Shown: positions 1 to 4,958 of the stretch, piece after piece | How the letters are laid out: every line of letters begins with the position of its first letter | Numbering within the stretch: the first letter of the stretch is position 1 | From: Campylobacteraceae bacterium | GTDB lineage: Bacteria > Campylobacterota > Campylobacteria > Campylobacterales > Campylobacteraceae | NCBI GenBank assembly: GCA_031259875.1 | Contig: JAIRKW010000044.1 | Location: 1 to 5,052 of the forward strand | Direction: 5' to 3' | Length of the DNA stretch: 5,052 nucleotides | Made by a program: the position numbers and the translations under genes | The notes under the pieces: model-generated | What the model was told of the DNA's origin: nothing | Seen by the model: the letters and a program-made list of their open reading frames with translations, nothing else | Databases searched by the model: none

Positions 1-10
1 CCTTGTAATC

Positions 11-69
11 TCCCGCCTCTCGCGGGCGGAGCCAAACCACCCCTTTGGCTTCGACCGCGAGAGGCGGGA
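11..69 (+). terminator. Very long GC-rich hairpin with T-run, probable terminator of a gene to the left
   Basis: The arms at 11-25 and 55-69 are a perfect 15-bp inverted repeat (TCCCGCCTCTCGCGG and its complement). Inside them, 27-36 pairs with 44-53, including one G-U pair, around a 7-nt loop at 37-43; the only mismatch is 26 against 54. The result is one stem of about 26 pairs. It is followed by TTTTTATTT at 70-78, the form of a Rho-independent terminator read on the plus strand. No plus-strand gene end is visible in the ten bases before it, so the gene it serves lies outside the window. The stem is much longer and more GC-rich than usual, so it could also be a palindromic repeat that acts as a terminator. 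Confidence 0.65.
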
Positions 70-349
70 TTTTTATTTAAAACTGCGATATCTTTTTTAT
101 ATTAACACGATTAATACTTTCAAAACCGATGTATCTGGGTTAAGCGCAAATGTGCAAGTTTTATTTTTGATGAATTAAGCAGAGTGTATTTTTAAAAAGA
201 CATATCTGTTCTTGAGTCACGGTTGCCTTTTTTGAAAAGTTCCGTACAAAATCTATTTTTAAAGATATATATTTAGTAATATCTGCAAGAAAGAGTGATG
301 AATGTTTGTGAATGTATATATTTAAAAGATCGCAAAAGGATATTTTTCC

Positions 350-630
350 GTCATTGCAAGCCGCTTGCAGCGTGACAATCCATAACACAAAGTGTTCAAT
401 CATTCATGAAACAAACAGATGATACATTGTCTTCTTCGGATATTAATTCCCCTTATATGGACAATATCAAAGGGAAATTTCTTTGGTTACTTTCATGGAA
501 GAAAATAATTTAAAAAAATAGTTCAAAAAAATTAGAAAAAGAATAGAGACTGTTTTGGAAAAATGTATTTTAAAATATAAGCACTTCGTGTTGCTGGATT
601 GCCGCGCTGACTTCATCGGCTCGCAATGAT
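350..630. repeat. Element A: MITE-like unit with diverged inverted-repeat ends
   Basis: The left end (350-398) reads GTCATTGCAAG, then GACAATCC, then AACACAAAGTGTT. The right end (580-630) carries the same blocks in inverse order: CACTTCGTG, GGATTGCC, a GCTGA/TCGGC hairpin (606-610/616-620) and CTCGCAATGAT. The left end has small internal hairpins, GCAAG/CTTGC (356-360/364-368) and AACAC/GTGTT (384-388/392-396). The interior is AT-rich, with TTTCTTTGGTTACTTTC near 478-494 and a conserved block at 527-592 that matches element B. There is no transposase. No target-site duplication is obvious. Non-autonomous mobile repeat is the best reading, but the copy is decayed and its exact ends are uncertain by several bases. 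Confidence 0.6.
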
Positions 631-673
631 AGAGAGTGTCCACCACATTTTATGGTTCACAATGGCAAAAAGG

Positions 674-710
674 TATTGCAAATTAAATATACAAGACTTT
701 ATTTGCAATA
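674..710. repeat. Perfect 10-bp inverted repeat
   Basis: TATTGCAAAT at 674-683 is repeated as its exact complement ATTTGCAATA at 701-710, separated by 17 bases. It could be a hairpin or a pair of half-sites for a dimeric protein. It has no T-run and lies about 130 bases upstream of the consensus promoter, so a terminator or a simple repressor operator at that promoter is unlikely. It sits just right of element A and may be debris from another repeat. Confidence 0.5.
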
Positions 711-760
711 GCGAAAAATGTATCAATCTAGTAGTCATATAAACAAATAAGCTATTACTC

Positions 761-800
761 TGTCATTGCAAGCAAAGTAGCTTGTTAAATTGGCACAATA
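761..800 (+). repeat. Solitary degenerate repeat end, same family as the left end of element A
   Basis: The sequence begins TGTCATTGCAAGC, as the left end of element A does, and contains a small CAAGC/GCTTG hairpin (769-773/780-784). It then degenerates; TTGGCACAATA at 790-800 may be what remains of the GGCAATCC and CAACAC blocks. No matching opposite end is evident before the promoter at 841. Confidence 0.45.
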
Positions 801-840
801 GTTATATCAAACACCTTTATGCATAACTTGCAATAAAAAG

Positions 841-869
841 TTGACAAATTATTTATAATAGCATATAAT
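841..869 (+). promoter_or_regulatory. Perfect consensus sigma70-type promoter
   Basis: TTGACA at 841-846 and TATAAT at 864-869 are separated by exactly 17 bp, matching the housekeeping sigma factor consensus at all twelve positions. A second TATAAT lies at 854-859, ten bases upstream of the first. Transcription should start near 876, giving a leader of about 114 nt before the lipoprotein gene at 990. The leader is AT-rich, with one small AGCGA/TCGCT hairpin (949-953/957-961) and no riboswitch I can recognise. Confidence 0.8.
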
Positions 870-976
870 CGCCGCTTAATGAGAAATATTGAATATATTT
901 ACAAATGTATTTTAAATATTTTCATAGAAAACGATTTCCAGCATTAGGAGCGAGTTTCGCTAGGGGGTTATTCAAC

Positions 977-983
977 AAAGGAG
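977..983 (+). promoter_or_regulatory. Ribosome binding site that decides the lipoprotein start
   Basis: AAAGGAG at 977-983 is a strong Shine-Dalgarno sequence. It lies six bases before the ATG at 990, which is ideal spacing. The in-frame TTG at 984 directly abuts it and would leave no spacer, so ATG at 990 is chosen as the start. Confidence 0.85.
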
Positions 984-989
984 TTGAAA

Positions 990-2570
990 ATGGGAAAGAT
1001 TAAAATGGTTTTGGCTTTATTGTCTATTCTATTGTTAGCTGGTTGTTGCGTTGATGATGAGAGCAACAGTATGTTTATGGGTGATTGTCCGATAAGAACA
1101 GTAAATGCAACTATTCAGTGTAACGGAGCTTCTTGCGGAAGCAGTTTAAACGCAAGCAGCGGAGCTAATGTTAGTGTCTGGAGTTATAAAAACAGCGGTA
1201 CAAACAGTGTAAATCTGAATGTTTCCATATATCTTATGTCAAACAAAGATGTAACTTCGTCAGATAAAGAGATAACTGTCGTCTATACAAATGAAGGAAA
1301 TGGTTATGTTACTCTGCCCTCCATTCCTATTGATACTACTTTGAAAAATGAGGTGTATCCGTATGAGGAAGGGGAAGAGATTTTCGAGTTTAGAGAACCA
1401 GATTTTATGAGAGATGAGCCGCCTGCACTTATAAAACAAGCCATTGACCCCAATCTAAGTCAAGAGCCATCATTTAAAGTGTGGTCGGAAGGAGCTAAGT
1501 ATAATTGGAGTGTTTCTAGTGATTACAGTCCTGTCAGCCGTGCCACAACTCTTAGAAAACAGTTGATAGTTAATGGACGCACTATCAATATCTGGGTTGA
1601 AGACAGTGAGTATGCAAACGGCAAAATGAGTGCAGCAAAAATTGATTATATAGCATCTAACGTTGGCAGCGTATATGCTAATGTGGTTAGCATGGCAGGA
1701 GAACCTTGGGGACCACATCAGGCTTCAAATCTTATATCAAGCGACCAACCTTTGGATATAGTCTTTTTTAATAGCGGTCCTAAAATAGGAGGATATTTTA
1801 ATACTATTAACAGTTACCGCAAAACATCATTTTCTAACTCTAATGAAGCAGTGGCTATATTTATATGCACAAGAGGTGCAGGCAGTGAAAGGCCTACGCT
1901 TGGTGTAATAGCGCATGAGCTTACTCATGCTATTGACTTTTATCAGCGTTTTGTTGTTAAGAATGGCGGCAATCAATTTAATGCCTTTTTGGGAGAGATG
2001 AGGGCTGTAATGATGGAGGATGTGATATCCGGTAAAATATCATATAACAGAGCTGCCAGCAGATATAAAGACTGGCTTAGCGCGCCGCTTTATCAGCAGG
2101 AATTTTCAGATTGGAAATATTCCGATCCTTCCAGTTATGCTATAGCAAGCAGTTTCGGGTCGTTCTTGCTGCGTCAATACGGTGTTGATTTTTATAAAAC
2201 TCTATTTAAAACTTACAGTGGTTTAAGTGACTATCGAGCAAAAGAGATAGATGTCTTAGACAAAGCTATTAAAGTATACGATAGCGGCGGTTTAGCAAAA
2301 GCTTTGAGAAATTGGGGAGCAAGTATAGCGATGTTTCCTGCTGCAACTGCTCCAAAAGGATTTGGATATCCTGAGTATAACGATAACGGTTTTAAGTTAG
2401 AAGCGTTTGATGGAAATACGTATAGGCAATATCGTAAACTGCCAACATCTTCACCTGCAACGCTTGCTCCTAATGCTCACTTTCCGTTTTTAAGAAAAAC
2501 GACAAATAATGCATATAATGAGTCATTTGTAGTGCCAAGCGGTGTTAGTGTGTCTATTGTAGTTAAATAA
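990..2570 (+). CDS. Secreted lipoprotein zinc metallopeptidase, M30 (hyicolysin)-like
   Basis: This 526-residue protein begins with a short charged stretch, a hydrophobic core (about residues 7-18) and a lipobox LLAGC, predicting lipid attachment at Cys19 after signal peptidase II cleavage and an envelope or surface location. Residues 20-160 form a low-complexity, Ser/Asn-rich region with extra cysteines (20, 33, 44, 49) followed by an acidic stretch (about 126-143), and match nothing I recognise. The catalytic part has IAHELTHAIDF, giving zinc ligands His309 and His313 with catalytic Glu310. Glu336 in GEMRAVMMED, 23 residues after His313, is the likely third ligand, as in gluzincins. The later segment SSYAIASSFGSFLLRQYG (381-398) and a final NWGASIAMF (441-449) resemble the helical tail of M30 peptidases. 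The family assignment is from pattern; metalloprotease is fairly safe, M30 less so. It is a single-gene unit with its own consensus promoter and terminator. The substrate is unknown. The frame is intact. Confidence 0.7.
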   Translation: MGKIKMVLALLSILLLAGCCVDDESNSMFMGDCPIRTVNATIQCNGASCGSSLNASSGANVSVWSYKNSGTNSVNLNVSIYLMSNKDVTSSDKEITVVYTNEGNGYVTLPSIPIDTTLKNEVYPYEEGEEIFEFREPDFMRDEPPALIKQAIDPNLSQEPSFKVWSEGAKYNWSVSSDYSPVSRATTLRKQLIVNGRTINIWVEDSEYANGKMSAAKIDYIASNVGSVYANVVSMAGEPWGPHQASNLISSDQPLDIVFFNSGPKIGGYFNTINSYRKTSFSNSNEAVAIFICTRGAGSERPTLGVIAHELTHAIDFYQRFVVKNGGNQFNAFLGEMRAVMMEDVISGKISYNRAASRYKDWLSAPLYQQEFSDWKYSDPSSYAIASSFGSFLLRQYGVDFYKTLFKTYSGLSDYRAKEIDVLDKAIKVYDSGGLAKALRNWGASIAMFPAATAPKGFGYPEYNDNGFKLEAFDGNTYRQYRKLPTSSPATLAPNAHFPFLRKTTNNAYNESFVVPSGVSVSIVVK

Positions 2571-2574
2571 GTAT

Positions 2575-2613
2575 TTTTAAGGACGATGTCTTTTTGAAAC
2601 ATCGTCCTTAAAA
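2575..2613 (+). terminator. Hairpin terminator after the lipoprotein gene
   Basis: A perfect 15-bp stem pairs 2575-2589 (TTTTAAGGACGATGT) with 2599-2613, around a 9-nt loop. It starts four bases after the stop codon at 2570. The AAAA/TTTT stem base replaces a separate T-run: on the plus strand only ATTGTGTC follows, so it is a weak match to the standard form and may serve mainly as a 3' end stabiliser. Confidence 0.65.
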
Positions 2614-2707
2614 TTGTGTCAAAATAAAACAATCATTGCTCTTTGCCCTGCGCTGTTGCTCGTTGAGCTGAGACAGAGGCCGTGTTATTACAATTATAAT
2701 ATCAAAA

Positions 2708-2742
2708 GCAATCGCCACGCTGATTTTGTCAGCTTGCAATGG
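2708..2742 (-). repeat. Degenerate repeat end in the inverse orientation
   Basis: This has the same block order as the right end of element A: GCAATCGCCAC, a perfect GCTGA/TCAGC hairpin with loop TTTTG (2719-2723/2729-2733), then TTGCAATGG. It is preceded at 2688-2707 by a segment related to the one following element B at 3496-3515: 18 of 21 bases match if each is extended by one base. Confidence 0.5.
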
Positions 2743-2759
2743 TGGAGAGATTTTTGTAT

Positions 2760-2787
2760 TTGCTTCGCTTGTCGTTCGGAAATGACG
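2760..2787 (-). repeat. Short repeat fragment of a second type
   Basis: On the minus strand this reads CGTCATTTCCGAACGACAAG and on into CGAAGCAA. This GTCATTCCG-type end differs from the GTCATTGCGAG-type ends elsewhere in the window. It is probably a relic of another dispersed repeat; only one end is visible. Confidence 0.35.
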
Positions 2788-2899
2788 TAAATCAACTCAT
2801 GAGTGACCAACTTTATCTTTTCGTCAATTTTTCTTTCACTGTAAGTAAAGCAAAATAATACGCCTTGTATTGTACAAAAATGTACAAATTCTACTATTT

Positions 2900-3007
2900 T
2901 GTCATTCTCGCAACGAGCGATAGCTTCCAAAATATGTGTTATCGCAGAGAAACTGAGTCTTTAAAAATCGTTTGTGATTTTTGAAGCAAGAATGCGGGAA
3001 TCCATAG
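2900..3007. repeat. Composite inverted-repeat unit of GTCATTCTCGC / GCGGGAATCCA type
   Basis: The left edge TGTCATTCTCGC (2900-2911) and the right edge GCGGGAATCCATAG (2994-3007) are the two halves of a common bacterial dispersed-repeat pattern, here pushed apart by about 80 bases. The interior has a perfect 7-bp hairpin AAAAATC/GATTTTT (2963-2969/2976-2982). Either this is a longer member of that family or a short one interrupted by insertion. Confidence 0.45.
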
Positions 3008-3044
3008 ACAATCGCAAAAGGAATGCAAGAACCCATCTCTTCCT

Positions 3045-3093
3045 TCATTACGAGGAGCGCTAGCGACGCGGCAATACAGCAACATGAAGTGTT
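3045..3093 (+). repeat. Repeat end, among the least decayed copies here
   Basis: TCATTACGAGGAGCGC, then GACGCGGCAATACAGC and AACATGAAGTGTTTA, contains all the blocks of the left end of element A. It includes the self-complementary CGCTAGCG at 3058-3065. It may be the left end of a further unit whose right end is lost, or a leftover from element B, whose own left end begins 176 bases further right. Confidence 0.55.
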
Positions 3094-3220
3094 TATTCAC
3101 AAGATAAAAGTCTTATAAACATTCTATTTTGTCATTTTTGTGTTATCTCATCTCTTTCCTCTCTTGACACTGCTAAGCATTTAAAAAATCAAGGAAAAAG
3201 ATATTCAAATCCTTCTTCCA

Positions 3221-3490
3221 TCATGAACATGGAGCGCAAAGTACGACGCAGCAATCCACAACACAAAATGTTCATCATTTGCAAAACAAAAACTTATAAT
3301 CAAAATTTACATATATTGTCCAATTTTTTGATTGTTTTCATGGCAAAAAAGTAACCATAAAAAGACTTTGAAAAATTAGAAAGACAATAAAGATTGTTTT
3401 GGAAAAAGGTATTTCAAAGTATAAACACTTTGTGTTTCACAATAATGGAGAAGATGGATTGCTATACTGACTTTGTCAGCCCTAATGATG
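3221..3490. repeat. Element B: second copy of the MITE-like unit
   Basis: This has the same order and orientation as element A. The left end (3221-3274) has GGAGCGCAAAG, GCAATCC and AACACAAAATGTT; the interior shares TTTCATGG (3336-3343); a conserved block runs 3371-3436; the right end (3454-3490) has GGATTGC, a CTGA/TCAG hairpin (3467-3470/3476-3479) and CTAATGATG. By my hand alignment 3371-3436 matches 527-592 of element A at 57 of 66 positions without gaps, and most differences are transitions. Relative to A it has a shorter centre and about 17 extra bases at 3438-3454. It codes for nothing. Confidence 0.6.
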
Positions 3491-3582
3491 TATTGTTGCA
3501 ATTATAATGTCACAAGTGGTTTAAACAAAGCGGCGACTCACTTTGTATGTGTAGTTGATTTTTATGCTTGTTAAATTTTTAT

Positions 3583-3611
3583 GTTGCTTTGCTGTATCAG
3601 CAACCGTTGCT
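3583..3611. other. Overlapping alternative hairpins downstream of the M48 gene
   Basis: GTTGCT (3583-3588), AGCAAC (3599-3604) and GTTGCT (3606-3611) allow the central segment to pair with either neighbour, and TTGCTG/CAGCAA (3589-3594/3598-3603) gives a third, 3-nt-loop hairpin. This is the only notable structure near the 3' end of the minus-strand operon. No T-run follows on the minus strand, so a terminator role is weakly supported. Confidence 0.3.
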
Positions 3612-3648
3612 ATAAATCGTCGTTTTCTAATTAAAATTTACCAATCAT

Positions 3649-4401
3649 CTATTTTAATGTTTTGATATACTCTTTTATATCATTAATGCGTTTTATGTCC
3701 GAAGGGTGAGTTGACAAAAATTCAGGCGACGATCCGCTTGATGCAGCGGCCATTTTTTGCCAAAATTTTACTGATTCATTTGGATTATATCCTGCTTTAT
3801 ACATGAGATAAATACCGATAGTATCAGCTTCACTTTCATGTTTTCTGCTAAAGGGCAATATCATGCCGACATTGCTCGCTGCACCGTAAGCCGTACTGTA
3901 AAGATTTTGGTATTCGGCGGGGATTTTAAGAGCCAAAGAGAGTATTTGCGCGCCTGCATTGCTTAACATTTGCTGACTCATGCGCTCCGCACCATGATGT
4001 GCAAGTACATGCGCTATCTCATGTCCCATAACCGTCGCTATCTGGTCATCATTATCCATAAATTTCAAAATACCAGTGTAAAAAAAGACTTTACCGCCCG
4101 GGAGCGCAAAAGCGTTTACCGTATCATCTTCTAAAAGATAAAAGCTCCACTCGTATTTTTGTGCATCTTCAGAGACAGCGACAATGTTTTTGCCGATTTT
4201 GCCGATTTTCTCCGTCAAAACCTTGTCAGAACTTACATTGGCATTTTTCAAAATAGCTTCTGATTCACTTAAACCAAGCGCATTTTCATGCGCTTCATCT
4301 ATCAAGATAAGCTGTGTGCGCCCTGTAACAGGCGCGTTTGATAAAGCACAACCGCTCATGAAAAGTCCGATAATGATTAGACAAAAAGTATTCTTTCCCA
4401 C
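3649..4401 (-). CDS. Lipoprotein M48 family zinc metalloprotease (LoiP/YcaL/BepA-like)
   Basis: This 250-residue protein has a signal peptide with lipobox FMSGC, placing the lipidated cysteine at residue 18 and the mature protein in the periplasm on a membrane. Features of the M48 core in order: VNAFALPGGKVFFYTGIL (95-112), the HEIAH motif (His127, Glu128, His131) followed by HVLAHHGAER, and FSRKHESEAD (184-193), in which Glu189 is the third zinc ligand. The C-terminal STHPSDIKRI (230-239) is the usual ending. Length fits the single-domain periplasmic members, without the TPR tail of BepA; relatives in E. coli take part in outer-membrane protein quality control, so that role is inferred. The start is GTG at 4401-4399, with GGGAG at 4411-4407 five bases upstream. 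It follows hemJ by 9 bases in the same operon. Confidence 0.88.
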   Translation of the reverse strand: MGKNTFCLIIIGLFMSGCALSNAPVTGRTQLILIDEAHENALGLSESEAILKNANVSSDKVLTEKIGKIGKNIVAVSEDAQKYEWSFYLLEDDTVNAFALPGGKVFFYTGILKFMDNDDQIATVMGHEIAHVLAHHGAERMSQQMLSNAGAQILSLALKIPAEYQNLYSTAYGAASNVGMILPFSRKHESEADTIGIYLMYKAGYNPNESVKFWQKMAAASSGSSPEFLSTHPSDIKRINDIKEYIKTLK

Positions 4402-4406
4402 ATTGA

Positions 4407-4411
4407 CTCCC
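4407..4411 (-). promoter_or_regulatory. Ribosome binding site of the M48 gene, overlapping the hemJ stop
   Basis: On the minus strand the junction reads TAGGGAGTCAATGTGGG. The final G of the hemJ TAG is the first G of GGGAG, five bases before the GTG start. An out-of-frame ATG overlaps that GTG (4403-4401) but is only three bases from the site, and its frame is not the protease frame. This arrangement points to coupling of M48 translation to hemJ termination. Confidence 0.7.
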
Positions 4412-4911
4412 TACTTTTTCCTCATAATCATAAAAACTATAAATGCAAACAACGCTGTCATACAGAGCGTAAATACAAGATAAAACTCTTTTGTCACGGC
4501 ACATGTCACGATGATAATGGCAAATAGAGTCGGAAGTTCATTGTAAGCTCTGAAAAATTTGCCGCTTCTTTTACATGTACCCTCTTTCAGCTGTTTTCTG
4601 TAAAAATCAAGCGAAAACGAATAAGCCGTTAAAAGCACCAAAACCAATAGTTTCACATGTATCCAGCCGTCTTTTAATAAGGCAGGATTTAACGCAAGAA
4701 GCGCGATACCGCTTATGAGCGTTGCCCAAAATGCGGGCAAGCCGATGAATTTGTAGAGTTTTTCCTCTTGAATCTTGGCTACTTTGCAAAAATCACTATT
4801 CTCTTTATGCTCCGCATGATAGACGAAAAGGCGCGGCAGATAAAACAGCATTGCCATCCAAGACAAAAACGCTACTACGTGAAAAGTTTTGATGTATAAA
4901 TAATACTCCAT
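4411..4911 (-). CDS. hemJ: Protoporphyrinogen IX oxidase, HemJ type (UPF0093 membrane protein)
   Basis: HemJ oxidises protoporphyrinogen IX to protoporphyrin IX, the penultimate step of heme synthesis, in the inner membrane of bacteria lacking HemY or HemG. Family signatures are clear: KTFHVVAFLSWMAMLFYLPR (8-27, with His11) running into LFVYHAEH, then KIQEEKLYKFIGLPA (46-60), GWIHVKLLV (82-90, with His85 and Lys87) and FRAYNELPTLF (120-130). Membrane spans are at about 7-31, 53-75, 83-103 and 126-141. The protein is 166 residues, longer than the usual 140-150, and a further hydrophobic segment (about 143-163) ending in RKK suggests a fifth span. The ATG at 4911 is preceded on the minus strand by AAAAGG and six bases of spacer, and a promoter-like -10 lies 25 bases upstream. 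The M48 protease gene follows directly. Confidence 0.92.
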   Translation of the reverse strand: MEYYLYIKTFHVVAFLSWMAMLFYLPRLFVYHAEHKENSDFCKVAKIQEEKLYKFIGLPAFWATLISGIALLALNPALLKDGWIHVKLLVLVLLTAYSFSLDFYRKQLKEGTCKRSGKFFRAYNELPTLFAIIIVTCAVTKEFYLVFTLCMTALFAFIVFMIMRKK

Positions 4912-4935
4912 TTGTTACCTTTTAGATTTTCGCAA

Positions 4936-4941
4936 ATCATA
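4936..4941 (-). promoter_or_regulatory. Likely -10 element of the hemJ-M48 promoter
   Basis: On the minus strand TTTTTTTGGTATGATTTGCG places TATGAT at 4941-4936 behind a T-tract, the typical Campylobacterota promoter form in which a T-rich run replaces a defined -35. Initiation near 4929 would give a leader of about 18 nt with the AAAAGG ribosome site. It sits in the 47-base gap after the upstream gene, so hemJ need not depend on read-through. Confidence 0.6.
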
Positions 4942-4958
4942 CCAAAAAAAGGGTAAAA

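Larger units (their letters stand above)
79..840. other. Long AT-rich non-coding region with decayed repeats
   Basis: No convincing gene lies here. Open frames in the stretch are short, lack a ribosome binding site and run through repeat sequence. It contains element A (350-630), a 10-bp inverted repeat (674-710) and a lone repeat end (761-800), each listed separately. The stretch 79-349 holds only AT-rich sequence with no feature I can name, apart from a 12-mer at 329-340 (ATCGCAAAAGGA). That 12-mer recurs exactly at 3011-3022, and in both places it lies just before a repeat end. Confidence 0.7.
2614..3648. other. Long non-coding region packed with degenerate repeats
   Basis: About 1 kb between the lipoprotein terminator and the 3' end of the convergent M48 gene has no credible gene. 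It holds repeat ends at 2708-2742, 2760-2787, 2900-3007 and 3045-3093, plus element B at 3221-3490. Other small symmetries are the 10-bp palindrome ACTCATGAGT (2795-2804) and the hairpin TTGTACA-AAAA-TGTACAA (2870-2887). A less AT-rich patch at 2638-2685 contains a GCTC/GAGC hairpin (2658-2661/2665-2668), and I cannot assign it. The 3495-3580 stretch shows nothing further. Confidence 0.7.

Noticed and set aside
161..403. 80-residue minus-strand open frame
   Set aside because: Its N-terminal part is simply the left end of element A read in reverse, the rest is AT-rich, no ribosome binding site precedes it, and no domain is recognisable.
406..513. 35-residue plus-strand frame inside element A starting MKQTDD
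   Set aside because: There is no Shine-Dalgarno sequence and no counterpart frame in element B; its end is the GGTTAC half-palindrome translated.
984..989. TTG at 984 as start of the lipoprotein gene
   Set aside because: It abuts AAAGGAG with no spacer, whereas ATG at 990 has the ideal six-base spacing.
1470..1718. 82-residue minus-strand frame within the lipoprotein gene
   Set aside because: It is the antisense shadow of a well-supported coding frame with no ribosome site or domain.
2638..2685. Possible tRNA or small RNA remnant in a less AT-rich patch
   Set aside because: Only one 4-bp hairpin can be drawn; there is no cloverleaf, no T-loop consensus and no promoter or terminator around it.
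2694..2930. 78-residue minus-strand open frame
   Set aside because: It begins in the 2900-3007 repeat and ends through the 2708-2742 repeat end; the sequence is repeat-derived and has no domain.
350..3490. CRISPR array
   Set aside because: The repeats are diverged, occur in both orientations and at irregular spacing, with no uniform spacers and no cas gene.
350..3490. Composite transposon carrying the lipoprotein gene
   Set aside because: No transposase, intact inverted repeats or target duplication is visible; the flanking units are decayed, so this remains only a possibility noted in the findings.
4184..4789. Plus-strand frame 4184-4483 and minus-strand frames 4295-4504 and 4607-4789
   Set aside because: All overlap the clearly identified hemJ and M48 frames and show no protein-like features of their own.
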